Notes under the pieces: model-generated
What the model was told of the DNA's origin: nothing
Database searches by the model: none
The model's input: only the letters and a program-made list of their open reading frames with translations
Program-made: the position numbers and the translations under genes
Shown: piece after piece, positions 43,301 to 54,277 of the stretch
Numbering within the stretch: position 1 is the first letter of the stretch
How the letters are laid out: each line of letters begins with the position of its first letter
DNA from: Chondrosia reniformis
Lineage: Eukaryota; Porifera; Demospongiae; Chondrillida; Chondrillidae
Reading direction: 5' to 3'
Assembly: GCA_947172415.1 (NCBI GenBank)
Contig: OX359189.1
Location: 3,672,501 to 3,736,500 of the forward strand
DNA: 64,000 nucleotides

Positions 43301-44199
43301 TAGATATTAGTAGACATGAAATATGCTTACTGTTTCCACTTACCTCTTACAACAACAATAAACTCCGATCAAAGAAACTGTATCGCTACCAAGAAGCCTT
43401 ACTTGACATATCAACTTCGGAAGTCTAATGTTCGTACCAAATATTTGGGGGCATATGCAACGTCATAAGACTTCATTGTATGATGGCTAAGCTATACTAC
43501 TAATTTTGGCTGACAATCACGTGACAATACCATTACTCGAAGGAGAAGAGACAAATGGAAAACGAACCAATTATTAGACAGTGGAGAATTGTATATCTAA
43601 CCATTATTTGACATCAATCTCCTCAGTAAGTAACAGCCTAAAAGTTGTATGTATACTCCTGGAATATTCCCTTGTTTAACTGAGATATTAAGTACTAGAG
43701 GCGCCTAATAAAAGTACGAAAATACGTTTTCGATTAAAATTCAAAAGCTAAAGGGAATTTAAAAGGAGTATACATACCATCATTAGATATCATTATCCTT
43801 CATAGATTGGTGTCACCATTTATTCTATATTTGTATTTTCCACTGTCTCATAAAACATTTTTGGCGATTTGGCACCTATCACTTACGGCCGCTTACGTTC
43901 TCCTTTAAGCCTGCAATCGTGACGCTCTTGTAGCCAAAATATTAAGAAAGAATAGCACTTCAATTCTATATAATTTGTTTAGTGATACGATGTTTTTAAA
44001 GTAAAATAGAATAAATTAAAAAAGAGTGTTAATTAGCGACTTTTATCGAAAATTTCCGGAAGTATGGACATGTTCCACTAGCGCAGTGCTCCGTAGTCAA
44101 GCAGCTATAGCAAACAATAGTAAGGGAATGGTTAAATTGAAAGCATGTATATCTATAATGCCTCTGTTTTGCCTGTATATGTATAGACAGTCCACCAAC

Positions 44200-47100
44200 A
44201 TACAAACAAATGATTGAACTTTTGGATGAAGCAAGGAGGGAAGAAGTGAAGTCAGATGGTTACCTTGGAGACTTACTCTCAGAATTATTCAGGAAGAAGT
44301 TCCCAAACTTACAAATATTGACACAATCCATCCGCTTGTTGCAAGCAACAAAACCTATTGAAGCACCATTGAGCAGTAATCATCAAAAAATGGATAAACC
44401 AACTTGTGACAAATATTTGGCAAAATTCTCGAAACCGAAAGTTAACAATAAGCAAGGTAATTAATACTATAATTAATTTAATAAAGAAATAAACAAACTG
44501 GACCTTTTTAGTATAGGTTTAATTAAAAGTGATTAAGTCTCTTTTAAAGGTGCCAAAAAATTTAGTATATTTACCAGTTTTAGCACTTTGCTTAAAGCCA
44601 TAAAGGGAAAGCAAGCAAATAGTCTACAAATATATACCAGGAAACTAATAAGTATACACCTTTTATATGTATTATTTATCCCTTAGGCCATGGAAAATTA
44701 ATGACAATAATAATTTCATGATTATTTCATTGTAGAAAAGGTTGAACAAGTTCCACATGTAGTACAGTTGGAAGGGTATACCATTAATGAGCCTTTACTG
44801 GAGCCCAAAATGATCAGACAGTGCTATTATTTATTAAGCCACCAACTTTGGAATTTTATAAGCAATAGTATTGGTTTTTAAATCATTGGTCTTTTACTCG
44901 TAATGCTGGGAAGACTGCAGTAGGAAGATGTTACCTTGCAATTGATCCTTACCTAAAGCAACGAATGTTTATTCCACGTAATGCATACCGGTTTATTTCA
45001 CAACAGGTTTCCTCAGATGTGGAAGTCCATGACACCCTGGATTATAAAATTAAAGGAACTGTTACAGTTACTGTAGAGTATAATGACACTATAAAACATA
45101 TAGAAGAAATGAAAAATATGGGAGAAAAACTATTAAAATCTCAAAAAGAGACTGCTGAGTTAAGAAAAGCACTAAGTGATGTAAAGAATAAAATTACTGC
45201 ATGTGAGAAGAAATTACAGAAGGTCTATAAGGAAATAAGTGCTCTCAATAAAGAGAACCTCTGTTTAGAGTCTGATTTACAGAATATCCAAGACCAGCAT
45301 CAATCAGTTGATATCACTGAGCTTCAGGATGAGATAGAGTGACTTTCTGCGGCCAATGAAATCAGTGAAATCCACTGTGTTTCAGACTATGATCATGAAT
45401 TTCTTTTTCAAACAAAGACAGGAAGTGTTTACTCTGCAGCACTCCGAAAGTTACTAGAGAACAATAAAACTTTTCTACAAAAATAGTGAAGATGTAGGGA
45501 TGGCACAAAAAGCACATAAACAAGAAAGGGATGTTACACAGTGAAGCATTAGCTATATATATATGCATGAATCATACAACAACCTTGCTTGTCTTCATGC
45601 ATAGCTAGTCTATTTAGAATATGTATAATGTATATTTAGCTATATATGGCCTTTTTTGTCAATTTTCGGCCTATTTCGGGATTTTGCTCCTATACCCATG
45701 TATGGGGAAAACGAAAAAAACCGTGTCATCCCTACATAGGGAGAACTACCGTACTCCCTGATATTATAAATTATTAGCCGATGGAATGCCCCTGGTAAAA
45801 TTGAAACAAACATTAAAACAATACTTTCTCACTTCTTACCTAATCTGGATGAAAATAAGATATCTCTCCCTAAAGCAAGTTGTGCACAGTACATAAGAAT
45901 AGAAGAACTAAAAGTGATAAATGATACCTACAAGGCAACTAAACTAACTGAAAATCTTACTACTCTACATTTGAACTCGGATGGAACCACATTAAAACAG
46001 CGTAAGATGGCAGCAACTGCAGTTAATGGATTAGTCTTATCAGTAAATGAAGTAACCAATGGCTCCGCTGAACAAATAGCCAATAATATTTCTAAAGAAT
46101 TAGAACATCTAAGAAGAACAGCGGAGGCACTTGGGTTACCTAATGCAAAAACTATTAACTGGTCACTTGTGGCATCATCAACTTCTCACAGTGCTTCAAC
46201 TCAGAAGGAATTCAATCATATAGTTAAAAAATAAGTGAGGAAGATGCTATAAAATTTGGAAAACCTTCACTACCAGCTGGTCAAGAATTAGTGAGCAACT
46301 TTTGTGCGATGCATTTAGGAGTGAATCTACGCAAAGCCTATTTGCAAGGTATCGAGCGTGAAATTGTTGATGCTACCTCTAGACAATATAACGAAACAGA
46401 TACCCTTGTACATAAATTTTGTAAGCTGTACGGTGTAAAGGGAGTTCCTGAATATGGCATAGGTGCAGTTTCCTTCCCAAACTACTTAGCAATTGCTATG
46501 AAATCAGTAGACAATGAAGATGGTGTATATTATGAGCAATGCAAGTCTGTTACACTAGACAGACAAGTAGGAAGCAGATATTTTGTCACAGCAGCTAATG
46601 CAGTAAGGCTATTATTCCTTAGAAAGGAAGCATCCAAATACCTAACTGAATTTAGAAACAATTCCCTAGAAAAGACATCCATCAAAAACTCCAAGATATC
46701 AACTTAATTGCTAACATTAAGGCAGATGGATTAATGTTTGTACTTGTTTATGCAGATTTGGTAAACCTGGCCAAGTCGGAAGAATTGAAAAAAAGTGCAT
46801 TTGATATGAATATACATTATCTAGAGTTAAATGGCTTTCTACAGTATATAGAAGAAGATCCTAGTATTGCATTCAATCCTAATACAAAAGTATTTCCCTC
46901 TGAATGTAGGTTATATGAAGGTACTAGCAAGTTAAACCATCGGATAAAACCAAAGAACATCTTTGTTTACAAATACCTATTTACCCAAGATACTGACTAT
47001 AATGAATTAGTAAAAGAAAAACTATCTAAAGGAGCAGCTACCATGAGGTCCAAACTCAAATCATATGCAAAAGACTACCTGCCTGGAGGAAAGCATTTGG

Positions 47101-47930
47101 ATCCACCTGAAGAAATTAAAATTATTTTAAAGCAAATAAAACCTAGTAACGATATCTGTGAATCTATTTTAGGTTTGAATGATTGTTTGGAGAGCTATAT
47201 GCCAAGTGTTAGTCAACTTACCAAAAGAAACTTGATAGAGGCAAAGAAAAACTCCACTCTGAAGTGGCTTGATGTCCAAACTGATGATATATAGCAAAAG
47301 ATCATTTCTTTAGCTGTAAATAGCAAAGCATCCGTCAAAAAGAGCTACAGACAACAAAAAAGAAGAATTGAAGAAGAAAAGCAGAAAGCAATGAAAGAAG
47401 CCATTCAAAAGCCAAGAGACCGTGACAAGAAATTGAAAACTTCAATAACCAACTTATCGAATACCTATCTAATTAATGATGTGAAAGTGCTTAATCAAGT
47501 ACTAAGAGGGATTAATATGGATGTGAAATTGAATGCTTCGGAGAAGAATGAGAAAAAAATTGAACTACTCAGAGTGCAAATTAAATTGAGAAAGGTTGTA
47601 TATAAGCAGGAATTAAAATATTTTTTTTCAAAAGCTAGAAAAAGAATTCCTTTGGATCAGTTAGTAGAAAAGTACAAAATAATTTTTGAAAAGAATCCAT
47701 TAGGTCAAGAATCCTGTGATTTTACCATATTAGATTTAATTGGCAAACAAGTAAGGCATCACTTTTTGATAGGACTAGCAAAGAATATAAATGGTTTAAA
47801 GGTTTGGTATTGACATATGAAGAGGAAACCAACAAATTTGAAATATCATATGATGGTGAAGAGGAGCATTGTTTTTTTGACCTTTTTATAGTTGATTATT
47901 CTATTGGAGACTTAAAGATTATCGCATAAC
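44200..47930 (+). pseudogene. Transposase of unassigned superfamily (coiled coil, DDE-like core, Tudor-like tail)
   Basis: Segments in order: an N-terminal exon 44210-44456 (DLIELLDEARREEVKSDG; donor at 44457); a segment after an acceptor at 44735 (VEQVPHVVQLEGYTINEPLL); a coiled coil 45090-45342 (KLLKSQKETAELRKALSDVK); then, after an insertion, 45800-46230 with TLHLNSDGTTLKQRKMAATA, where SDGTT is a likely first catalytic aspartate, and AKTINWSLVASSTSHSASTQ. Continuing at 46240-46700: SNFCAMHLGVNLRKAYLQG. Then 46734-47294 with LNGFLQYIEEDPSIAFNPNT and KPSNDICESILGLNDCLESY, a candidate for the final glutamate. 47295-47813 is basic, followed after a frameshift by a short EISYDGEEEHCFFDLFIVDY, a Tudor-like tail ending at 47930. 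Proteins of this layout are familiar to me from many marine invertebrates and fish, but I cannot name a transposase superfamily. Stops and frameshifts at 45340, 46232, 46700, 47294 and 47813 inactivate it. Confidence 0.6.
45464..45777. repeat. Dispersed-repeat insertion splitting the transposase
   Basis: Begins near ttttctacaaaaatagtgaa, which is also at 6262 and 60400, and contains gggatgttacacagtgaagc. Its right half matches the complement of 5500-5660. The transposase reading resumes on the other side, so this is an insertion, probably a non-autonomous element. Confidence 0.6.
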
Positions 47931-48589
47931 AAAATTGATAGTGATTGATCATGATGCTGCACAATTTCACTTATATTATACATTGTAACTTAATTGTAAG
48001 ATTTGGTTGAATTTATCCTTAGAGAGACTATATTATACAGATATTATCACAGAGTATATAAATCCTATAGTTATTTAGATGTATCCCTTAATACTATACC
48101 CATGGATCGATGCATCATAGTAACAAAATTATGTTTAGCAAATTGGTCATTATATATAGCTATGAAGTTCATAGCTGCTAATTTTGAAGCACTTATCAGT
48201 ATAATCTTTGCATGCATTAAAATCAAGCTCTAATAACTATAAAGAGAAGTGGAATGAAAGAAATTATCTATAGTTCACTAATTAATGGGTCACAGTTATG
48301 CAGCAGTGTGTTCAAGGGACTAGATGGCGTAAATGAGTTAGTATGAGATAAATGTACTCTTCTAATACTCTAATATATAGCCAAACCGCAATATAGGGTC
48401 TAACTGAGACTATCTAAGTGAATATATTTGACTGTATACACTAAGAGTTACACACGTGACAGAACACTTACCAGCTGTATTCATGGACATAAAGATGCTG
48501 TTTTGCCATTATTTTGTATACTGTATATTCAATATAGCAGTAGATTTAGAAATTTGTGGTTTGCATCGTCTGCGAAATAGAACAAATTC
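47931..48589. other. Non-coding 3' part of the 7.3-kb transposon
   Basis: AT-rich sequence between the end of the transposase and the right TIR. The only open frame (48003-48233) resembles nothing known. Confidence 0.4.
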
Positions 48590-49076
48590 GGTGAGTTTCC
48601 TTATCTGCCATAATTGACAAAATGGCTTCTAGTTTGATGGTTTTTTAGAGAGATAGCTCATCATATTCGAGTTACAAATAACTAATTTAATATCGACTCT
48701 AAATGTCTTAGGACGATCTTTTTCTATGCTTTCACTTCTAAGCAGGACAGCAAAATATGGTGGAAATGTAAAGGTGCCCTATGGTAAACGTGGTCTGGTA
48801 AAGTTATGCGAGCCTTTTCTTAACATTTTGACTGTGTTTTATAAGATGTATATAATTTGCAGTTGTGTGTAAAGTTTGGTTGAAATTTGTGCTTCTTTTA
48901 AGCCATGGTAAAATAACTAAAAATTAAATGATGGCCAAAAGGCGATTTTTCGGTAATATCTCAACCAAGGAGTCTCCAATTTCGAAACAAAAGCACCTTT
49001 ACATTCAGCCCACCACACTGAATCATTGTACCAATTTGAAAAAATCGGTGATGGTCGAATTTTTCATTGTTACCCC

Positions 49077-49175
49077 TACTACAGGTACTACAGGTACTAC
49101 AAATGCTACAGGTACTATATACAAACGCTACAGGTACTACAGCTACTGTATATACACACCACAGGTACTAGAGTA
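49077..49175 (+). repeat. CTACA-type microsatellite, third piece
   Basis: ctacaggtactacaggtact units between the right end of the 7.3-kb element and the left end of the pogo-type element. Confidence 0.85.
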
Positions 49176-49685
49176 AGAAATCAAAATTCGGCCACACCAA
49201 AATTCGGCCACCTATATCTTCAGAACTAAACAACCTACGAACTCCAAGTAAACACCAACTAGAAGTCTAATCATAGCCTAGTGTACTCTGTAAAGATGGT
49301 CGGCAGGCCTTTACTAGTTGAGCTGTACGACAACTTTTTAGTGAGTGTCCGATTTTTACAAAGATCGGATGATAAAATCGAAGTTCGGACAACTACTTAT
49401 ATCTAGGCGAAAAAGAGAGCAATCGCTACCAAATTGTGGCTAGGTACAGCTACAATCTTCTGCAACAAGTATTTAAATTTCTGGAAGTTTACACGTACGC
49501 ATGACAGTGTAATCGTTCCCCTAAGATCACTAATTGACATAATCAAAATTCGGACATTCCTAATTAATTGGCTGTCCAACCTGTACCCATTTCCTCAAAT
49601 GTTTAATTGCTTCTTCCAAAGTGCAGGGGATATCCTATAACGAAAACGTGTTTCAAAGGCGGGAGAAGGTTTCTCTACGTTATTG

Positions 49686-51276
49686 ATGTGTCAATTTCCA
49701 GCTTTAAAAGAAAGAACACTGCGCTCCAGAAAGGCTCCAATTGTAAAGGACATATTTGGCTCTCAGCTAGGAGACTCAGTGAGGCCTACCAAGTACAAAT
49801 TGTTGACAAAAGAGAGTTTAGATAGGGCAATAGAAGCAGTTGACAAAGGTACAACCATAAGATGCGCATCTGAAATGTATGGAGTACCAAGATCTACTCT
49901 CAGTGATTACATCAGTGGGAAAGTATCCATGGAAGGTAGGTCTGGTGCTCTATATTTAACTTTAGAGGAGGAAGCAGAATTAGAATAATTTTTAGTTCAG
50001 AGTGCCGATATTGGATATCCACGTACTAGGAAAGACATACTTGGCTTGGTGCAGCAAATTTTAGACAACAAGGGGATTGGGGTTACAGTCACCACTGGAT
50101 GGTTTGAGCGTTTTCGACAATGCCATCCGCATCTAGTATTTAAAACTGCAGTTCCACTGTCACACGCAAGAGCAATGGCTACTGATACCTCAGTTCTAAA
50201 TCGTTACTTTGATATGCTTCTGGCTTGTCTAGAAGAAAATGATATACTTGATGATCCTTGTGCAATTTTTAATTGCGATGAAACAGGTTTACCTTTAAAT
50301 CCACCAAGTGAAAAGGTAATTCACTTGAAAGGTTCCAAGCATCCCAGCTACATATGTAGTGGAGATAAAGCGCAGCTAACTGTGCTAGCCTGCACTTGTG
50401 CAAGTGGTACTGCTATGCCCCCTTTTATTGTTTTAGACAGGAAAACACTAAATCCTACATTTACAAGGGGTGAAGTGCCAGGTACATTGTATGGTTTATC
50501 CACCAATGGGTGGATGAATCAAGATCTTTTCCACCAATTGTTTGTTAAGCATTTTTACAATACGCCCAACAAAAAGACCACTAATCCTCATTATGGATGG
50601 TCATTCTTCCCATTATTGCCCTGAAACCATCAAAATGGCTGCTGAGAATAAAGTCATTCTATTCATCTTACCACCTAATACCACACACTTGACTCAACCT
50701 CTTGATAGGGCCTGCTTTGCCCCATTAAAGTGTGCATGGAAGCAAGAATGTCACCAGTTTCTAGTTAAACATCCAGGCAAGGTAGTGAATAGACTTGACT
50801 TTGTGCAGCTTTTTGCAGGTGCATGGTATAAGGCAATGACCATTTCCAACATCACTGCTGGATTTAGTGTTACTGGTATTTATCCTTTTGACCGCAAAGT
50901 AGCAGTACCTGAATCACACTCTGGAAAATCCAAATTTAAGCCCACAACCTTAGCAGAGCGATCAGGACTTGCATACATTCCATTTTATAGCCCTATGCAG
51001 CCATTTAAGCACAAATCTAGAACAGACTCATACCCATCAACAAAACTCCATAGTACTCCAGCACCACATTCCAGTCTTCATCGCAGCGATAATTCCTTTG
51101 ACATGCATATGGTGACACCTATTCCAGTAAAGCCAGCCACAGCTAAATCAAAATCTAACCCAGCTGAAGCACTAAACAGCACTGGTACACACCTCAACGA
51201 TACAGCACCACAATCAGTAAATTTCTGCCACTTCCCAAGAAAGCTCCCAGCAAAACCACTCTATGAGCTGGAGTAG
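49686..51276 (+). pseudogene. Pogo-type (CENP-B/jerky-like) transposase, nearly intact
   Basis: The N-terminal HTH lies at about residues 40-75 (GTTIRCASEMYGVPRSTLSD). The second DNA-binding domain is around ADIGYPRTRKDILGLVQQIL and FRQCHPHLVFK. The catalytic core follows: AIFNCDETGLPLNP (first D), LILIMDGHSSHYCPE (second D) and THLTQPLDRACFAPLK (third D), the D-D-D set of pogo transposases. GEVPGTLYGLSTNGWMNQDL between them is typical. Only two lesions are seen: a TAA at 49986, and an extra base in a run of A at about 50575 that shifts the frame just before the second D. The homopolymer lesion could be a sequencing error. The frame ends at 51276; after one more shift a coiled-coil tail (KLEEKERKKADELEKQQARA) continues. 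Confidence 0.88.
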
Positions 51277-51440
51277 TTCTAACTAGTAAAGAAAATTTGA
51301 AGAAGTTAGAAGAGAAGGAGAGAAAGAAGGCAGATGAACTGGAAAAGCAACAAGCCAGAGCTTGTAAAAGTATGCAATGCATGCAAAAAATTAATATGGC
51401 TATGCACTTTATGAATAGTTGCAATTGTTTATATTTATAG

Positions 51441-51523
51441 GAGCAACAAAGTTAAAGAAAATGCTATCTAAGCAGGTGACAGAAGATTTGGAAAACGAGG
51501 ATGCACAAGAAGAATTCAAAGGT
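51441..51523 (+). CDS. Putative C-terminal exon of the pogo transposon gene
   Basis: Between an acceptor (TTATAG) and a donor (GGTAGTG) one frame reads ATKLKKMLSKQVTEDLENED, acidic and helical. It follows the coiled-coil tail of the transposase and may link it to the downstream Ulp1-PHD exon by splicing. This link is inference. Confidence 0.3.
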
Positions 51524-51654
51524 AGTGCATGCAGTGCTAAAAATAACAGGCGGACATCGGACAATGTCCGATTAAAATCATGCTAGGTGCGGTCAAATAG
51601 ACCTTCAGTCGGTCATTGGGTCCGGACACTTTTTGTATAATTAGGAAGTAGGGT

Positions 51655-51876
51655 ACGCGCTACGTAGATTTAAGAAACGCCTACTCGATTGAGATTTTTA
51701 ACGAGGCACTCGGCGAGAAGAGTGCTAACGAGTGGTATTCATTCATACCACTCGCCGTTTCACTCGATTGGCGATTTACAAGGTCGAGATTTTGTCGAGA
51801 CTTCTAGCGAGGTTTTGACGAGTCTCGGCGAGTGATAGCCTTGACAATCTCAATCGAGCGTTTCTTTTAGCGCGTA
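51655..51876. repeat. 222-bp foldback MITE nested in the pogo element
   Basis: Ends TACGCGCTA and TAGCGCGTA, with AAGAAACGC...CTCGATTGAGATT repeated in inverted form inside. The centre has a perfect hairpin, CGAGTGGTAT-TCATTC-ATACCACTCG. GAG/CTCG-rich short palindromes fill the rest. No coding sequence. Confidence 0.75.
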
Positions 51877-52601
51877 CTGTAGCTATAAAGTAATTTTTGG
51901 TCCTGAACAAAGTGTCATTTTGTCCAGCCTTCTATTATATCACCTATTAAGTAACAATAAAATAACCTTTCCTCCTAACCAAAATTGATTTTAGTCCAAC
52001 CTTTAAATAACAGAAGTTACAACATTTGCATTAATAGGGCAATGTGTTAATAGACTTAAGAATATAGCTTTGTCTAGCAAATACATCAACAAAGTTTAAC
52101 AACTTTTCCTGCTAATAGAGAGAGCTATACAAAAAAGCCATGGTAATATAATAGGTGGATGAGATTTGAAGTCAGTGACATATTAGGTAGAAAACTTGGT
52201 TGTAGTCTTAATAATATATAGCTATTTTAAGCACCTGTAAACTAGATGATAGGCTGACAATAATGTCCGACCAAAAAAAGCAAATGTCCAATCAAAAATT
52301 GATTTGCTTGGACAAATGTCCAAGCAAATCCTAATTCTTATTTTAAGCACTGTGCATGTATCTAAATTAAGGGATAGTCTATACCAATTTCTTTAAAAAA
52401 TATTTTCGAGGATTGCATGCATGCCAGTGTCTAACTTTCCATTTCTATCACGAACTATATACCACATATATTATGTATGATCTTTATATATACGTACTTA
52501 CCATATACAGTGCAAGTTATAATATATACATACTATAGCAATCTAAATAAATAATGTATACGTAGTAGGTATGGGTCCATACATTATATATATATATAGC
52601 C

Positions 52602-53199
52602 ATGGATTTGTGCATTTCATGCCATTGCTCTAACTGTGTTATAAGTGAATCGCACTGGCTCTGTATATCCTGTACCTCTTCTAGTGCAGTAGATATTTTG
52701 GATAGCATGAGTACTATGGAGCTGACACCCAATACAATCTTGCAAATTTCAAAAAAATTTAAGCCTCAAACAGCCTCACTGGAGATTAAAAAATTATCTG
52801 CACAGCAACAGAAAGGTAGCCATGACTGTGGTATGTTTGCTATAGCTTTTATGGTGGAAGTCTGTGAAGGAAATAATCCAGAAACAGTCTTTTTTAGTCA
52901 GGCCAAGATGAGGGCACACTTACAAAAGTGTTTTGAGACTGATTTGCTAACACCATTTCCTAGGGCAAGGAAAAGTACCAATTTTCTTAGATCACAGAGC
53001 CAATCCATTACTATAGCTCTTTACTGCACATGCCGAATGCCAGATATCTATGATAAACAGATGATTTCTTGTGACATGTGTGAAGAGTGGTTTCACTTTA
53101 CTTGCCAAAAGTTGCTGAAATCAAAAAAAGAAAACTTTTGGGCTTGCCCAAATTGTCTATCAAAGTCAAGAAAAGGAAAAAAAGTTCTTAGACTTTAAG
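52602..53199 (+). CDS. Ulp1-type (C48) cysteine protease with C-terminal PHD finger
   Basis: The 198-codon open frame contains the catalytic histidine in ESHWLCISC, the aspartate in VDILDSMSTM and the glutamine/cysteine in QQKGSHDCGMFAIAFMVEV, the His-Asp-Gln-Cys set of SUMO-type proteases. A PHD-like finger follows: LYCTCRMPDIYDKQMISCDM, CEEWFHFTC and FWACPNC, a complete C4HC3. It ends with a basic tail and a stop at 53199. The N-terminal half of the protease is missing from this frame, so an upstream exon is likely. No stop or shift is seen. Possible roles: removing SUMO-like tags or reading chromatin marks during transposition. It lies inside the pogo TIRs and is on the same strand as the transposase. 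Confidence 0.75.
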
Positions 53200-53972
53200 A
53201 CTATAGCTGGAGCTTATAAATTTTGAATAACTGTTGACATTACAGTGATTATATGTATAAAAACTTGGTATATAATATATTTTAAAGCTGCATTTCATGA
53301 TTTTAATTTAGTATATTATCTGAAGTGAGTTACAATTAATATACTACATAGCTACTATTATGCACTGTAATTAGATTCTGCCTTAAACTGCACATGCTCC
53401 ATACATATAACATATTATGCAATTCAATCAATATGCTGATAAACATTAGTGAAAATTATACAGCAATGGCCATATAAACAATATTTTTGTATACTTTATA
53501 TATGTATTAATAGTATGCCCTAATTAATATGAAATAAACCTCGCGAACTCTTTATGCAAACCAATTAGACTATACAAATCATTTTCCGAGGTGTCCGAAT
53601 TTTGATTACGTCAATTAGTGATCTTAGGGGAACGATTACACTGTCATGCGTACGTGTAAACTTCCAGAAATTTAAATACTTGTTGCAGAAGATTGTAGCT
53701 GTACCTAGCCACAATTTGGTAGCGATTGCTCCCTTATTCGCCTAGATATAAGTAGTTGTCCGAACTTCGATTTTATCGTCCGATCTTTGTAAAAATCGGA
53801 CACTCACTAAAAAGTTGTCGTACAGCTCAACTAGTAAAGGCCTGCCGACCATCTTTACAGAGTAAACTAGGCTATGATTAGACTTCTAGTTGGTGTTTAC
53901 TTAGAGTTCGTAGGTTGTTTAGTTCTGAAGATATAGGTGGCCGAATTTTGGTGTGGCCGAATTTTGATTTCT

Positions 53973-54022
53973 TACTCTACAGCTACTACAGGTAGGTACT
54001 AGAGCTACTACAGGTACTAGAA
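53973..54022 (+). repeat. CTACA-type microsatellite, last piece
   Basis: Short run of ctacaggtaggtactagagc directly right of the pogo element; it borders the PACRG upstream region. Confidence 0.8.
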
Positions 54023-54269
54023 CACTTCTAACTTCCATGTTGTTTCTCTAAAGCAACCTATTGCGTAATCACTTCCTGGTACATTCCTCTTTCTAACTTA
54101 ATGGCTAGTCAGCCATCTATTGTCAGCCATTTTGCTTGACGACAGGAGGTAAAGTTTTAATAGTGATGATTTTGACGTCATATGTGCTTGCGCAAGAACA
54201 TTTGGGAGTAGTGGCTATGGCCCAGAATCTATGCTGGAAAGTTTTCGATATGACACCTAAACTGTTACC
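54023..54269 (+). promoter_or_regulatory. Presumed PACRG promoter with CRE and YY1-like sites
   Basis: The 247 bases between the microsatellite and the start codon are the only non-repetitive upstream DNA. They hold a perfect CRE (TGACGTCA, 54173-54180) and a GCCATTTT (54126-54133), a YY1-type site. GTTTCT and AGCAAC half-sites with a 4-base gap lie near 54050. No TATA box is evident. Confidence 0.4.
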
Positions 54270-54277
54270 ATGGTTAC
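54264..54277 (+). promoter_or_regulatory. X-box-like (RFX) motif over the PACRG start codon
   Basis: GTTACCATGGTTAC matches the RFX X-box GTTNCCATGGNAAC at all but one fixed position. RFX factors control ciliary genes in animals. The motif contains the ATG and a good Kozak context, so coincidence is possible. Confidence 0.35.

Larger units (their letters stand above)
41783..49076 (+). mobile_element. 7.3-kb TIR transposon with an unassigned transposase
   Basis: Long terminal inverted repeats, about 41783-42282 and 48590-49076, starting GGGG(C/T)AACAATGAAAAA. TA is present on each side (41781-41782 and 49077-49078), within microsatellite sequence that resumes at 49079. The interior carries one multi-exon gene on the + strand (44200-47930). 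The interior also took insertions: a foldback at 42958-43300 and a repeat at 45464-45777. TIRs differ by many substitutions, so it is older than the pogo element next to it. Confidence 0.8.
49176..53972 (+). mobile_element. Young pogo-type transposon carrying transposase and a Ulp1-PHD gene
   Basis: Terminal inverted repeats of about 380 bp (49176-49556 and 53590-53972), starting AGAAATCAAAATTCGGCCAC, with TA on both sides. By eye the TIRs differ at only about six to eight positions, so the insertion is recent. The interior has a nearly intact pogo transposase (49686-51276), a further exon (51441-51523) and a Ulp1-PHD gene (52602-53199), all on the + strand. A 222-bp MITE is nested at 51655-51876. 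53200-53588 is non-coding. Confidence 0.88.
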
